Source: Candidatus Iainarchaeum sp.
Lineage (GTDB): Archaea > B1Sed10-29 > WALL01
DNA length: 36,556 bases
Direction of reading: 5' to 3'
Assembly (NCBI GenBank): GCA_023129115.1
Contig: JAGMCR010000003.1
Location: forward strand, 131,944 to 168,499
The notes beneath the pieces are model-generated. The model saw only the letters and a list, made by a program, of their open reading frames with translations. It was not told where the DNA came from and made no database searches. This document shows, piece after piece, positions 23,683-32,084 of this stretch. The position numbers and the translations under genes were made by a program. Every line of letters starts with the position of its first letter. Position 1 is the stretch's first letter.

Positions 23683-24309
23683 CTACTCCATGTAGGCCTC
23701 TGTGAGCGCAGTGTAGCTCGCGGTGCCCATTATGAAACCGCCGATTGCGGGCCCGATGAGGGGTATTATCCCCAAGATTACGCCGACGATGATGCTGAGC
23801 ACCATCATCACAACCCATGTGATGATGTAGCTCCCCCTGAACGCCTTCTTGAAGATTGTCTTGAAGTCAAAGAAGGCGTTGACATTACCTGTCTTGGCGT
23901 AGCCGATTACCGCGGCCGGCAGCAGAATCATCGCGACCAGCGCGAGCAGAGCCCCAATCAGGAAAAAGATTCCTGCGCCTGCAAGCCCCCCAATAAGTGC
24001 GCTTGGGTCTGTCATCATTCCCGCGATTCCACCCACTGCAAGCGATCCCGCGCCAATGACGACAACGATTATGGCGGGGATTGTGTACACAATCATCATG
24101 GCCACCAGGATAAGCCCCTTGACGAACAGGTTGCCCCAGTCGTCCCATTTTGGCATGCCGTAGTTCTTCTTCAGTGTGGCACCAGCGATGTTGACGAAGT
24201 AGCCGAACACCAAGAAGTTCACTATTGGGATAATGGACAGGACAATGCCTATCGCCAATGTCCCCATGTCTTCAAAAGGTCTCTTTAATGCTCTCGTATA
24301 ATCAACCAT
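23683..24309 (-). CDS. DUF4013 multi-pass membrane protein
   Basis: The 208-residue protein has the DUF4013 pattern: start VDYTRALKRPFED, first membrane helix, GYFVNIAGATLKKNYGMPKWDDWGNLF loop (conserved P-W-D-W), then several membrane helices rich in Gly and Ile. The ATG at 24309 is taken over GTG 24318 because GGTGA lies 5-8 bases before it. Function of this archaeal/bacterial family is unknown. The gene is divergent from the next one, with about 80 bases between. Confidence 0.88.
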   Translation of the reverse strand: MVDYTRALKRPFEDMGTLAIGIVLSIIPIVNFLVFGYFVNIAGATLKKNYGMPKWDDWGNLFVKGLILVAMMIVYTIPAIIVVVIGAGSLAVGGIAGMMTDPSALIGGLAGAGIFFLIGALLALVAMILLPAAVIGYAKTGNVNAFFDFKTIFKKAFRGSYIITWVVMMVLSIIVGVILGIIPLIGPAIGGFIMGTASYTALTEAYME

Positions 24310-24390
24310 GTGGTTCACCTGCCCAAAAAAACTCGCGCCGGCTTAATAAAGCTTTACCACTTTTAAACTCCGGCGCACTAATTATACACC

Positions 24391-25209
24391 ATGGCCAAAC
24401 CGCTCCACGAGAACAAGAAATTCCAGAAAACCCTGAAACAAAACGTGAAAAAGCACAGCCTCCGCGCAGGCATCGAGAAGACTTTCGAGGAATACCCGCA
24501 GATGGGCACCACGGACGTCCGTCTCACGCTCAAGGCCCTGCAGAAGGACTCCTCCATCTATAGCGCGTTCAACAAGCTGAAGAGCGCGGGCAAGATACGC
24601 TCCGTTGGCAAGGGCGTGTACGAGTCGACGAAGCGCGGCAAGACGGGCGAGACCCTCATCCAGGCGCGAAGGAACTTCGACGGCATGGCGCTGCACCTCA
24701 GCCCGTCCCGGGGGGAACTGGACAAGCTAGTTATCTTCGTGCACACAAAGCTCTCGACGACCGGCACGACAACAGGTGACGTTGTTAACTATATCTTCGA
24801 GAACATGGGGCACCACGTCGACAAGAAGTACGGTGAAGAGGACAGGGAGTACAAGAGGACCAAGCTCAGGAACGCGGTGAGCCAGAGGTTCGTCCAGCTG
24901 AAGAGGAACAAAGTAACTGGCTCGGTTAGGTTCCCTGCCATCCATTACTATCCCGGTGTCGAGATTGACACCAGCGGCTTCGAGAAGCCCAAGAAGGAAA
25001 GGAAAAAGCACGAGAAAAAAGACACGCGCACTTACCCAATAGCCGGCACTCGCCGGGAGTGGACTATCGACGAAGTTGTAAAGGTACTCGGCAAGAAAGA
25101 CAAAAACGCAAGGAAACTAAAAATTTTCCTAAACCTCAACCCAAAATTCCACATGGAGTTGCTTGACAACGAAAAAATAAGGAAGGCCCTGTGGGGGCTA
25201 AATCGCTAG
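24391..25209 (+). CDS. Hypothetical basic protein with winged-helix-like N-terminal domain
   Basis: The 272-residue protein is Lys/Arg-rich. Residues about 30-85 read as a winged helix (TTDVRLTLKALQKDSSIYSAFNKLKSAGKI then wing RSVGKGVYES), and 115-180 may hold a second helical module (TTTGDVVNYIFENMGHHV; KLRNAVSQRFVQLKRNKVTG). A Lys-rich linker (KPKKERKKHEKKD) joins a small C-terminal domain. DNA or RNA binding is likely; no family is named. TTTTAAAC (24361-24368) is about 27 bases before the ATG. The 3' end overlaps the convergent nuclease gene by 4 bases. Confidence 0.75.
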   Translation: MAKPLHENKKFQKTLKQNVKKHSLRAGIEKTFEEYPQMGTTDVRLTLKALQKDSSIYSAFNKLKSAGKIRSVGKGVYESTKRGKTGETLIQARRNFDGMALHLSPSRGELDKLVIFVHTKLSTTGTTTGDVVNYIFENMGHHVDKKYGEEDREYKRTKLRNAVSQRFVQLKRNKVTGSVRFPAIHYYPGVEIDTSGFEKPKKERKKHEKKDTRTYPIAGTRREWTIDEVVKVLGKKDKNARKLKIFLNLNPKFHMELLDNEKIRKALWGLNR

Positions 25210-25961
25210 CCGAACCACTCTTTTCGGACGGGGTAGATGTCCCTGGCATGGAGCCATAGCTCCATTCCTTCCAAGAACCCGAACCAGTACACCACTATGC
25301 CCGGGCCCCAGAGCTCGGTGTATGGCTTGAGCTGCACGGTGTAGTCGCGCCGCAGCTTCTTCATGTCGCCGAACGAGCCCTTGCTCTCTATCCAGTTCAC
25401 CTGCTTCTTCTCGCCGTCGACATCAATATCAATCGGCTTGTCCAGCAGGAAATCAACCGTTTTCCCGCTCCCCTTCAAGTCTTCCTCGGTCTTGTAGACC
25501 ATCGCGCGGTCGTCGAGCCACTTCGCAATCCGTGCCTCGCCCTCCTCGCCGCGCTGCTTTTGTATCTCGTAGCCCTTGGTGGAGTAGACGAGGTCGCATT
25601 CCTGTGCCCGCTCCAGCTCCTTGCGTATGCGCCTGTCCTTGACCGAGTTGTAGTCGGCCAGTGCGTTCCGGACCTCTTTCTTGGTCATGCCGTGCTCCCT
25701 CAGCACGATGCTCGCCATCAGTACCGGGGAAAACCTGTGCTTGCTCGCGAGGTGGTCGAACGACCTGCCGCGCCGCCACTCGTCGAGCAGCCTGTCGCTC
25801 TTGGCAGTGACCTGGTAGTAGCTCCGCTTGATGTCGCGGACATGCTTCTCAGTATACAGGACCAGGAGCAATTCCCGGTCATACCCTTCTCCCGCGAGGC
25901 GCTCAATGTCCTCGCCGCCCTTCAGCTGTTTCCACAGCTCGTTGTACTCTGTTATGTTCAT
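25206..25961 (-). CDS. TPD-domain nuclease-like protein (CDAN1-interacting nuclease 1 family)
   Basis: From the ATG at 25961 the protein is 251 residues. The first 130 are helical (MNITEYNELW; two HTH-like segments RGRSFDHLASKHRFSPVLMASIVLREHGM). The C-terminal part carries the TPD-type restriction-endonuclease-like core: GEEGEARIAKWL, SGKTVDFLLDKPI (TVD at the TPD position), NWIESKGSFGD (ESK catalytic set) and VQLKPYTELWGPGIVVYWFGF. Eukaryotic relatives (C15orf41/CDIN1) interact with codanin. The exact role in archaea is unclear; DNA processing is probable. The longer frame to 26033 runs into a MITE, so the internal ATG is preferred. Confidence 0.85.
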   Translation of the reverse strand: MNITEYNELWKQLKGGEDIERLAGEGYDRELLLVLYTEKHVRDIKRSYYQVTAKSDRLLDEWRRGRSFDHLASKHRFSPVLMASIVLREHGMTKKEVRNALADYNSVKDRRIRKELERAQECDLVYSTKGYEIQKQRGEEGEARIAKWLDDRAMVYKTEEDLKGSGKTVDFLLDKPIDIDVDGEKKQVNWIESKGSFGDMKKLRRDYTVQLKPYTELWGPGIVVYWFGFLEGMELWLHARDIYPVRKEWFG

Positions 25962-25980
25962 CGAATTTGGCTCAAGGAAG

Positions 25981-26000
25981 CCCACGGTTTTAATCGTGGG
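25981..26000 (+). repeat. Left-end hairpin of the MITE
   Basis: Six-base stem CCCACG/CGTGGG with an 8-base loop, preceded by GAAG. Identical stem to the copy at 26301-26320. Confidence 0.75.
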
Positions 26001-26300
26001 AGAAGTTGAGCCTCCCTCCTGTTCTCTCGGCAACCTGTAGCCGAATGGTTTTTAAGCGCCGATTGGCGTAAATGTTTTATCGCCATGGGAGCGGGCTTAG
26101 CCCAGTTTTCCCGTGGGCAGGTCGTCTCTGGAGTTTCCCAGAGCAAGGGTAACCCGACCTTTGCGCTTAACAATGACGCCAACGGGCTCAAAAGGCACTG
26201 CGTGCCAATGCCCTTGGCTGAGTATGAGCCTTCCGCAAGGCTTTCTTGTGGACGCTTCCCGCGAGGGAACGTTAGATAACGAATTTCAACCACCTGAAGG

Positions 26301-26320
26301 CCCACGACTTTAGCCGTGGG
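26301..26320 (+). repeat. Right-end hairpin of the MITE
   Basis: Six-base stem CCCACG/CGTGGG with loop ACTTTAGC, followed by AAGAGGTTAC. The CCACGACTTTAG form is the familiar IS605-type terminal palindrome. Confidence 0.75.
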
Positions 26321-26370
26321 AAGAGGTTACCTCTAGCTCCCCTTTACACAAAAGAAGCAGTAATCTTATT

Positions 26371-26958
26371 ATGCACTACAGTCAATATAAAAACCTTATG
26401 GCGAAAATCCCGCAGGCAGAGGGAAAACAGCTCCTCGCGCTGGCAAGGAAAGCGATAACCACCTACCTAGAGAAGCGCGAAAGGATTTCCCCGCCGAAAG
26501 AGCCATCGGAAAAGCGCGGCGTGTTCTGCACCCTGAGGACCCGCCACGACGTGCTCCGCGGCTGCATCGGCCTGCCCTACCCAACCAAGCCGCTCGCAGA
26601 AGCGATTGTCGAGGCCGCCATCTCCTCCGCGGCAGGCGACCCGCGGTTCAAGCCCGTCACTGCCGAAGAGCTTGGCGAAATCAGGATAGAGCTGACCGTC
26701 CTCACCACTCCCGAAGAGCTGGAATGCCCCAAGGCAGAAATGCCAGGCAAAATCGAAATCGGCCGCCACGGCCTAATCGTCAAGGGCCAGTACACCAGCG
26801 GCCTCCTCCTCCCCCAGGTGGCCGTCGAGAACGGCCCGTGGTCGCCTGTCGAGTTCCTCGAGGCGACCTGCTGGAAGGCCGGGCTGCCGCCGCAGGCGTG
26901 GAAAGAAGAAGGCGTCAAAATCTCTTTGTTCGAGGGCCAAATCTTCACCGAGGGCTAG
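26371..26958 (+). CDS. AMMECR1-domain protein
   Basis: The 195-residue protein carries the AMMECR1 hallmark LRGCIG after FCTLRTRHDV, plus GKQLLALARKAITTYL, AISSAAGDPRF, IELTVLTTPEEL, GRHGLIVKGQYTSGLLLPQVAVE and a C-terminal CWKAGLPPQAW. The family is found in all domains; its function remains unsettled, with links to radical-SAM and MEMO proteins elsewhere. An ATG at 26398 would suit the family N-terminus better than 26371, and both lack a clear Shine-Dalgarno. It overlaps the convergent zinc-finger gene by 4 bases. Confidence 0.92.
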   Translation: MHYSQYKNLMAKIPQAEGKQLLALARKAITTYLEKRERISPPKEPSEKRGVFCTLRTRHDVLRGCIGLPYPTKPLAEAIVEAAISSAAGDPRFKPVTAEELGEIRIELTVLTTPEELECPKAEMPGKIEIGRHGLIVKGQYTSGLLLPQVAVENGPWSPVEFLEATCWKAGLPPQAWKEEGVKISLFEGQIFTEG

Positions 26959-27212
26959 AGCATTGCCTTGGCCATTTTCCTTGCTTTCCGCAAGCATTTT
27001 TTATGAAAATATTGGCCTGCCCACTTCTTGTCAGCGCCTGGCTGGCCGCACACCGAGCACTCCGGCCCGTCACCGTATTCCTGTGCCGGAGCTTCCTCTT
27101 TTTTCGCGCCAGCGGATTGGGGGGTGGCGCCGGTTTGGCGCAACCCCCCGGCTTTCTCTTCACCGGCTTCCTTGTCTTCCCTGAAAGGGTTAACCTTGTC
27201 GAGCAGCCCCAT
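26955..27212 (-). CDS. Small zinc-finger protein
   Basis: The 85-residue protein has a disordered charged N-terminal half and a compact C-terminal zinc site: C52 and C55 (ECSVCGQ), then H70 and C73 (YFHKKCLRKARKMAK), ending in a basic helix. The spacing resembles a LIM/treble-clef half-finger. RNA or protein binding is likely. It starts as TGATG with the glyA stop, so it is the second gene of that operon. Confidence 0.78.
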   Translation of the reverse strand: MGLLDKVNPFREDKEAGEEKAGGLRQTGATPQSAGAKKEEAPAQEYGDGPECSVCGQPGADKKWAGQYFHKKCLRKARKMAKAML

Positions 27213-28459
27213 CAGAAATCAATCTCCGGGTAGAGCGGGAACTTCCCAGTGAGCGCGTGCACTTCTTCCTTTAGCGAAGCGAGCTTTGCCTCGTCTCCCT
27301 TGTTTGCTATCGCGGTGTCAATCAAGCGCGCAATCTCTTTCATCTCGCTTTCCTTGAGCCCCCTGGTAGTCATCGCCGGAGTGCCCAGCCTTATGCCGCT
27401 CGCGACCCACGGCTTCTGCGGGTCGTTGGGAATCATGTTTCGGTTGACAGAAATGTCAATCTTTTCGAGCAATTGCTCGGCCTCCCTGCCGGTCACTCCC
27501 TTTTCCTGCAGGTCCACGAGCATCAAGTGGTTGTCCGTCCCGCCGCTCACGAGCCTGTACCCAAGCGCCATCATCTCGCCCGCAAGCACCTTTGCATTGG
27601 CGACAACCTGCTTGGCGTAGTCCTTGAACTCCGGCCGCAAGGCCTCGCCGAACGCCACGGCTTTTGCGGCAATCATGTTCTCGATTGGCCCGCCCTGCAG
27701 CCCGGGGAAGACTGCCTTGTCGACCGCTTTGGCAAGCCCTTCCTTGCACAAAATCATCGCGCCCTTTGGGCCGCGCAGCGTCTTGTGCGTCGTTGTCATA
27801 ACAACGTCCATGTGCGGGAGCGGCTGGGGGTGCGCCCCGCCAGCAATCAGTCCCGCGATGTGCGCGACGTCCGCCATCGCGACAGCGCCAACGTCTTTCG
27901 CAATCTCACCGAACTCCTTGAAATCAACTATGCGGGGGTAAACAGTGTAGCCGCACAGCAGCAATTGAGGCTTTTCCTCTTCCGCCCTCTTCCGGACGTG
28001 GTCCATGTCAATCTGCTCGGTCTCGGAGTCTAGGTTATAAGAGGCAATCTTGTAGAACTGTCCCGAGAAATTCACCGGAGACCCATGCGTCAGGTGCCCG
28101 CCCTTCGGGAGGTCAAGCGAGAGTATCTTGTCACCCAGTTTGATGGTGGCGAAGTAGATCTCCATGTTCGCCTGCGAGCCGGCGTGGGGCTGCACGTTGG
28201 CGTGGTCGGCGTTGAACAGCTTCTTTGCCCGCTCAATCGCGAGGTTCTCGCTCATGTCGATGAACTGGTTGCCGCCGTAGTACCGCTTGCCGGGGTACCC
28301 CTCTGAATATTTATTATTCAGCCAGCTGCCCATGGCCTCCATTACCGCCACCGAGACAAAGTTCTCTGACGCTATGAGCTCGATGCTCTGCCTCTGCCTC
28401 TCGAGCTCGAGGCCCATTGCCTCGGCGAGTTCCGGGTCTAAAGACCTCAGTTTTCCCAT
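27212..28459 (-). CDS. glyA: Serine hydroxymethyltransferase
   Basis: The 415-residue PLP enzyme converts serine and tetrahydrofolate (or an archaeal pterin) to glycine and methylene-folate. Family marks: [63 protein letters not shown] and the PLP-lysine site [15 protein letters not shown], then EYAKQ-type region and [13 protein letters not shown]. The start at 28459 gives [11 protein letters not shown], normal for the family; the longer frame to 28576 overlaps thyX promoter DNA. TATAAAG on the minus strand (28492-28498) is its TATA box. It is divergent from thyX-folC, so folate cycle genes are clustered. Confidence 0.97.
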   Translation of the reverse strand: MGKLRSLDPELAEAMGLELERQRQSIELIASENFVSVAVMEAMGSWLNNKYSEGYPGKRYYGGNQFIDMSENLAIERAKKLFNADHANVQPHAGSQANMEIYFATIKLGDKILSLDLPKGGHLTHGSPVNFSGQFYKIASYNLDSETEQIDMDHVRKRAEEEKPQLLLCGYTVYPRIVDFKEFGEIAKDVGAVAMADVAHIAGLIAGGAHPQPLPHMDVVMTTTHKTLRGPKGAMILCKEGLAKAVDKAVFPGLQGGPIENMIAAKAVAFGEALRPEFKDYAKQVVANAKVLAGEMMALGYRLVSGGTDNHLMLVDLQEKGVTGREAEQLLEKIDISVNRNMIPNDPQKPWVASGIRLGTPAMTTRGLKESEMKEIARLIDTAIANKGDEAKLASLKEEVHALTGKFPLYPEIDF

Positions 28460-28491
28460 CAAAAACACCCTATTGGAATTAGCTCTTTGGG

Positions 28492-28521
28492 CTTTATATT
28501 CTTGCGGGCGAACCCTTTTAT
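28492..28521. promoter_or_regulatory. Divergent glyA / thyX promoter region
   Basis: CTTTATA at 28492-28498 serves glyA on the minus strand; TTTTATT at 28515-28521 lies about 29 bases before the thyX ATG (28547) and would give a leaderless message. The two core promoters are within 30 bases of each other, so they may be co-regulated. Confidence 0.5.
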
Positions 28522-28546
28522 TGCTGTTAAGCCCCAATTCCCCTCC

Positions 28547-29224
28547 ATGCACGTTAGGCTGGTTAAGTACACCCAAGACCCGGAAAAGACGTGTGCAGTC
28601 GCGGCAATGTACAGCGTCAAGGAAAAAGTCCCGGACGAGCTGTTCACAGAAGCGGACTACGACAAGGCCATGAACGTGCTCCGCCGCGTCGTTGCCTCAG
28701 GCCACCACAGCGTGCTCGAGCACGCGAATTTCACGTTCAACGTTTCTGGAGTGAGCCGTGCCCTCACCCACCAGCTGGTCCGCCACCGCATCGCGAGCTA
28801 CACCCAGCAGAGCCAGCGATACGTCAAGCTAAAGGAAAAGGGCTATGTCACCCCTGAAAAGATTTCTTCGTCCGAGTTCGCCGAGAAGTACGACTCCATG
28901 ATAGAGAAAATAAACAGCTTCTATCAGGAAATGCTCGACGCCAAAATCCCCGCGGAGGACGCGCGCTACATCCTCCCAAACGCGGCGCACACCTCAATCG
29001 TAATCACGATGAACGCCCGTGAGCTGCTCCACTTTTTCGCCCTGCGCTCGTGCAACCGCGCGCAGTGGGAAATCCGCGAGCTCTCTGACGAGATGCTGCG
29101 GCAGTGCAAGCAAGCGGCGCCAAAGCTCTTCGAGAAGGCAGGCCCGGGCTGCATCCGCGGCCCCTGCCCCGAGGGCGAGTGGAGCTGCGGAAAGCCCCGC
29201 AACAACGAGCCGTTGTTTTCATGA
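28547..29224 (+). CDS. thyX: Flavin-dependent thymidylate synthase
   Basis: The 225-residue protein contains the ThyX motif RHRxxSxxxxSxR exactly as [13 protein letters not shown] (79-91). Other family marks are [14 protein letters not shown] and a C-terminal [18 protein letters not shown]. ThyX makes dTMP from dUMP using FAD, NADPH and methylene-folate as carbon donor, releasing tetrahydrofolate. The start at 28547 matches the TATA spacing. It overlaps folC by ATGA (29221-29224). The adjacent glyA would supply methylene-folate. Confidence 0.96.
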   Translation: MHVRLVKYTQDPEKTCAVAAMYSVKEKVPDELFTEADYDKAMNVLRRVVASGHHSVLEHANFTFNVSGVSRALTHQLVRHRIASYTQQSQRYVKLKEKGYVTPEKISSSEFAEKYDSMIEKINSFYQEMLDAKIPAEDARYILPNAAHTSIVITMNARELLHFFALRSCNRAQWEIRELSDEMLRQCKQAAPKLFEKAGPGCIRGPCPEGEWSCGKPRNNEPLFS

Positions 29225-30330
29225 AGCATCATCCCTTCCTCGACTCACTTATCCGGACGCGCACTCCTTTTGAGGTAGAGCCACTCAAACAAGCCCTTGC
29301 CGATGCGGGCAATCCCGAAAAGAGTTTCACCTGCGTCCAGGTCGCGGGCACGAACGGCAAGGGCAGCACCGCCGCAATGACTGCCAACTCCCTGCCGAAA
29401 TGCGGCCTCTTCACTTCCCCACACCTCCACGAATTGAACGAGCGCTTTGTTGTCGGCGGCGCAAGTATTTCTGACCCCGAGTTAAATGAATACATAGAAA
29501 AAACAAGGCCACTCGCGGCCAAGCACGGCTTGTCCTTCTTCGAGACAATCACTTTACTCGCGTTCCTCTACTTCGCCGACAAGAATTGCGAGTACGCTGT
29601 GATGGAAGTCGGGATGGGCGGCCGCCTCGACGCGACGAGCGCGTGCGACCCTGCTGTGGCGGTAATCACCACCGTGGACTTCGACCACACCCGCCACCTC
29701 GGCACCACAATCGCCGAAATCGCGCGCGAGAAGGCGGGAATCATCAAGGGCGGCACAGTGGTAACAACCGAAAAAAAGCCGGAAGCCTTGGAAGTAATCA
29801 AAGCGAAATGTGCGTCTGAAAACGCAAGACTAGTGCTTGCCGAAAGAAAAAACTTCAGCCTGTCGCTCGCCGGCGACTACCAGCAGGACAACGCCGCGTG
29901 CGCGTACGAGGCGTTATTGGCGTTGGGAGTCAACGAGGCAAAGGCCCGAACGGGCATCGAGGCCGCGCGCTGGCCCGGCCGGCTGGAATTAATAAACAAC
30001 GTTCTCTTCGACTGCGCGCACAACCCCGCTGCCATGAAAGCCCTCGCCGCTTACTTGCGCGGAAAGGAATTCACTCTCGTCATCGGAATGAAAGCCGATA
30101 AAGAATACGGGGCCTGCGTTTCAATCATCGCGCCGCTCGCGAAAAAAGTAATCGTGACACAGTACACCGATGGCCCGAACCCGTTGCCTGCCAGTGAATT
30201 GTGCGAGGCAGTGAGGGAGCTCACCCCCAACTGCCAAGCCGTGGAGGACCCGCGCGAGGCGCTGGAAAAGGCAAAAGGCTTCACCGTGGTCGCGGGCTCG
30301 ATTTTCCTTGTCGGGGAACTGATGCCCTAA
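29221..30330 (+). CDS. folC: Mur ligase-family folylpolyglutamate / dihydrofolate synthase
   Basis: The 369-residue protein has the FolC pattern: P-loop VAGTNGKGSTAAM, GLFTSPHLHELNERF, VMEVGMGGRLDATSACDP, TTVDFDHTRHLGTTIAEIAREKAGIIK and the C-terminal WPGRLELINN and DCAHNPAAM. It adds glutamate to folates (or to a pterin precursor). It lacks most extra loops of bacterial FolC and is short. It is translationally coupled to thyX. The 3' end overlaps twy1 by 4 bases, convergent. Whether the pterin is folate or a methanopterin-type carrier cannot be read from this gene. Confidence 0.92.
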   Translation: MKHHPFLDSLIRTRTPFEVEPLKQALADAGNPEKSFTCVQVAGTNGKGSTAAMTANSLPKCGLFTSPHLHELNERFVVGGASISDPELNEYIEKTRPLAAKHGLSFFETITLLAFLYFADKNCEYAVMEVGMGGRLDATSACDPAVAVITTVDFDHTRHLGTTIAEIAREKAGIIKGGTVVTTEKKPEALEVIKAKCASENARLVLAERKNFSLSLAGDYQQDNAACAYEALLALGVNEAKARTGIEAARWPGRLELINNVLFDCAHNPAAMKALAAYLRGKEFTLVIGMKADKEYGACVSIIAPLAKKVIVTQYTDGPNPLPASELCEAVRELTPNCQAVEDPREALEKAKGFTVVAGSIFLVGELMP

Positions 30331-31262
30331 ATCATTCCACTCTTTTCCCCGCTCGAAAACAGCACGACGCGCGACGCCTCCTGCTCGCCCGCAAGTGAGT
30401 AGCCTAACTCTTCCCCAACTTTTTCCGCGAACGCCTTCACCTCGTGGTGCCTCGGCATGTTATCAATCGACATCCTCTGCCTCGAAGCCCCGATGAACAT
30501 GTACGCCTTCACTTCCACGAAATCGGCGTTGCTCTTCGCAATCAGCTTCGCGTACTCCTCTGGAGCAAAGTCATTCCACCCCTTCACGAGGGTAATCCGA
30601 ATCACTTTTCTCGTGTCCAGCGACGGGAACAATTCCAGTGTTTTGTTTATTCTTTCCCAGGAATCCGGGACCATTGGCACATTAATTTTCTTGTGCACTT
30701 CCTCATTCGGCGCGTCCAGGGAAAGGTACAGCTGCGTCGGCAAAGTTATTTCGGCGAGCCGCTCCGGAAGCAAGCCGTTGGTAACAAGGAAAGTAGTATA
30801 CTTGCGCTTGTGAAATTCCTCGATTAGCCCCCCAATCTTCGGGTACAGCGTGGGCTCGCCCGCGAGCGAAATCGCGGCCTGGTTCGGGTGCTGTGCCTCG
30901 GCCAGCTTTTTCTTGTCACACTTCTCGTTCCCGCCGTACCCGGTCAGCAGTTTTCTCTGGGCGTCAACACTCCCCTCAACTATTTCTTCCGGGTCATCCC
31001 ACTTCATTTTTTTGGGCAGCCACTCTGCCGAGGCCGGCTGATATCTCCAACAAAAAACGCACTTTTGCTGGCAGTAAATACAGGGCGTCATCTGGAGACA
31101 ACGGCTTGAATCAATCCCATAGAAAGAAGACTTGTAGCAGCAACGGTCTCTTACCAGATCCTCTTTTGTCCAGTGGCACACACTAACCGCACTGTGTTGG
31201 TGTTTGCCAACAATCCTGTAATGCATTTTTTTCAGTTTGTCGATATAGCTTTGTTTGTCCAT
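30327..31262 (-). CDS. twy1: tRNA 4-demethylwyosine synthase (Twy1/TYW1)
   Basis: The 311-residue radical-SAM enzyme builds the tricyclic wyosine base at G37 of tRNA-Phe from N1-methylguanosine and pyruvate. The radical-SAM CxxxCxxC is in CIYCQQKCVFCW (C64, C68, C71). Cysteines at 29, 42 and 55, each 13 apart, fit the second cluster of archaeal TYW1. ISLAGEPTLYP, LVTNGLLPERL and LYLSLDAPNEE are typical. The ATG at 31262 is chosen; the longer frame to 31370 adds unrelated sequence. Confidence 0.93.
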   Translation of the reverse strand: MDKQSYIDKLKKMHYRIVGKHQHSAVSVCHWTKEDLVRDRCCYKSSFYGIDSSRCLQMTPCIYCQQKCVFCWRYQPASAEWLPKKMKWDDPEEIVEGSVDAQRKLLTGYGGNEKCDKKKLAEAQHPNQAAISLAGEPTLYPKIGGLIEEFHKRKYTTFLVTNGLLPERLAEITLPTQLYLSLDAPNEEVHKKINVPMVPDSWERINKTLELFPSLDTRKVIRITLVKGWNDFAPEEYAKLIAKSNADFVEVKAYMFIGASRQRMSIDNMPRHHEVKAFAEKVGEELGYSLAGEQEASRVVLFSSGEKSGMI

Positions 31263-31529
31263 AACGCCTGCCTCTTTCCAATTGGTAACTGGGTTTTTCC
31301 TTCCACAAAACTTTTTATGTATCCCGGCAATTTTAACTTCCAACGGGCATACGGCTTGCCGAGAAACCATACCGTGTAGTGCTGCTTCACCAGGCTTGCT
31401 TCTGGTTCAGGGGGCAGCATCGCGCTATCTTTGCAATATTTCTCCTTATAAAGGGTGCTGTATTTTGGCGAGAAACCCAATAGAAAAGCTTTTATATTGA
31501 GGAACCATAATTACTGCGGAGGGAGCGCT

Positions 31530-31790
31530 ATGGCAACCCGGAAATTCGCTATTGCAAAACAATTGGGCGGCAAGAGAGTCATAACCAACAAAGGAGAAGA
31601 AATCGGGCGTCTCAGCGACATCCAGGTCGACGAGCGGACTGGTGACCTAGAGATGTTCATGGTAGAGCCCGCTGCAGACTCAAAGCTTGCGGCCGGCCTC
31701 CCGAAGGAAGACGACTACATCGTGGTTCCGTTCAAGGCAATCTTTGCCGTGAGCGACGTCATTGTCATTGACGAATCACTATTGGGCTAA
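31530..31790 (+). CDS. PRC-barrel domain protein
   Basis: This 86-residue protein is a single PRC-barrel: KRVITNKGEEIGRLSDIQVDERTGDLEMFMVEPA followed by DYIVVPFKAIFAVSDVIVID, split by a short loop. PRC-barrels occur in ribosome-maturation and photosynthetic reaction-centre proteins; stand-alone archaeal members may have RNA-related or cell-division roles (CdpB-type), which cannot be settled here. GGAGG precedes the ATG at 31530, and TTTATATT (31491-31498) is the TATA box. Its 3' end overlaps a leftward 49-codon gene by 26 bases. Confidence 0.88.
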   Translation: MATRKFAIAKQLGGKRVITNKGEEIGRLSDIQVDERTGDLEMFMVEPAADSKLAAGLPKEDDYIVVPFKAIFAVSDVIVIDESLLG

Positions 31791-31914
31791 GGCGGCTTCT
31801 CTCGACCATTATGCTGGTCAATTCACTTGGGTGAAGGTCTAGCGTGTCCGCTGCCTCGAACAAGCTAATGCTGCCCTCCTGATACAGAGAGATAACCCTG
31901 TCTAGCTTTTGCAT
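31765..31914 (-). CDS. 49-residue helix-turn-helix microprotein
   Basis: The frame runs from ATG 31914 to TGA 31765. The sequence LDRVISLYQEGSISLFEAADTL followed by DLHPSELTSIM matches the pattern of UPF0175-like and other small HTH proteins (ALELYKEGKISLGKAAELAG type). GGTGAGGTG (31930-31922) is a strong ribosome-binding site seven bases before the ATG. A TATA box at 32041-32050 and a predicted structured leader lie upstream. It could be an antitoxin or small DNA-binding regulator; no toxin is next to it. It overlaps the convergent PRC-barrel gene by 26 bases. Confidence 0.65.
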   Translation of the reverse strand: MQKLDRVISLYQEGSISLFEAADTLDLHPSELTSIMVERSRLSPIVIRQ

Positions 31915-31927
31915 TGACTAACACCTC

Positions 31928-32050
31928 ACCCAAAAAGGGGTTGGAGCGAAGGGGGGTATGGTGATTCTTGGGAACCGTTGCGCTGCTCTTGGTAGGATTC
32001 AGCGTGACACCCTCGCTCCAGCTACCTATTAATCCATCGATATATATAAA
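31928..32050 (-). promoter_or_regulatory. Promoter and structured 5' leader of the HTH microprotein gene
   Basis: TATATATAAA (32041-32050) predicts initiation near 32020 on the minus strand. That is one base from a 77-base unit closed by a perfect 7-bp stem: GGAGCGA at 32019-32013 pairs with TCGCTCC at 31949-31943. Inside, GGGTGT can pair with ATACCC and CGCTG with CAGCG. Next comes ACCC-CTTTTT-GGGT (31941-31928), whose 3' arm overlaps the ribosome-binding site GGTGAGGTG. The layout suggests RNA-level control such as a riboswitch or thermosensor, or a separate small RNA. Confidence 0.5.
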
Positions 32051-32084
32051 CATTTCGTCAAATTTACGTAATATGACGCTTTTT

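Larger units (their letters stand above)
25976..26330 (+). mobile_element. PATE-like MITE with IS200/IS605-type ends
   Basis: Two direct hairpins mark the ends. GAAG CCCACG-gttttaat-CGTGGG sits at 25977-26000 and GAAGG CCCACG-actttagc-CGTGGG at 26296-26320, with the stems exactly 320 bases apart. Both are in the same orientation, as expected for the left and right palindromes of IS200/IS605 elements. Between them no transposase is intact; a 64-codon frame (26085-26279) may be a decayed tnpB tail. The interior is rich in short inverted repeats (for example GCGGGCTTAGCCC and TGGAGTTTCCCAGAG), suggesting an omega-RNA-like fold. It sits 15 bases upstream of the TPD nuclease ATG. Element borders are approximate. 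Confidence 0.7.

Noticed and set aside
26085..26279. 64-codon frame inside the MITE
   Set aside because: It has no upstream signal and no clear domain; it may be a decayed tnpB tail or part of a non-coding RNA, so it is not listed as a gene.
31943..32019. Possible tRNA gene: 77 bases closed by a 7-bp stem with a following A
   Set aside because: On neither strand is there a T-arm with GTTC-like loop or a D-arm in the right place, so it is kept only as a structured leader.
31865..32053. 62-codon minus-strand frame upstream of the HTH microprotein
   Set aside because: It begins at the TATA box and runs through the structured leader in another frame; no ribosome-binding site or family is seen.
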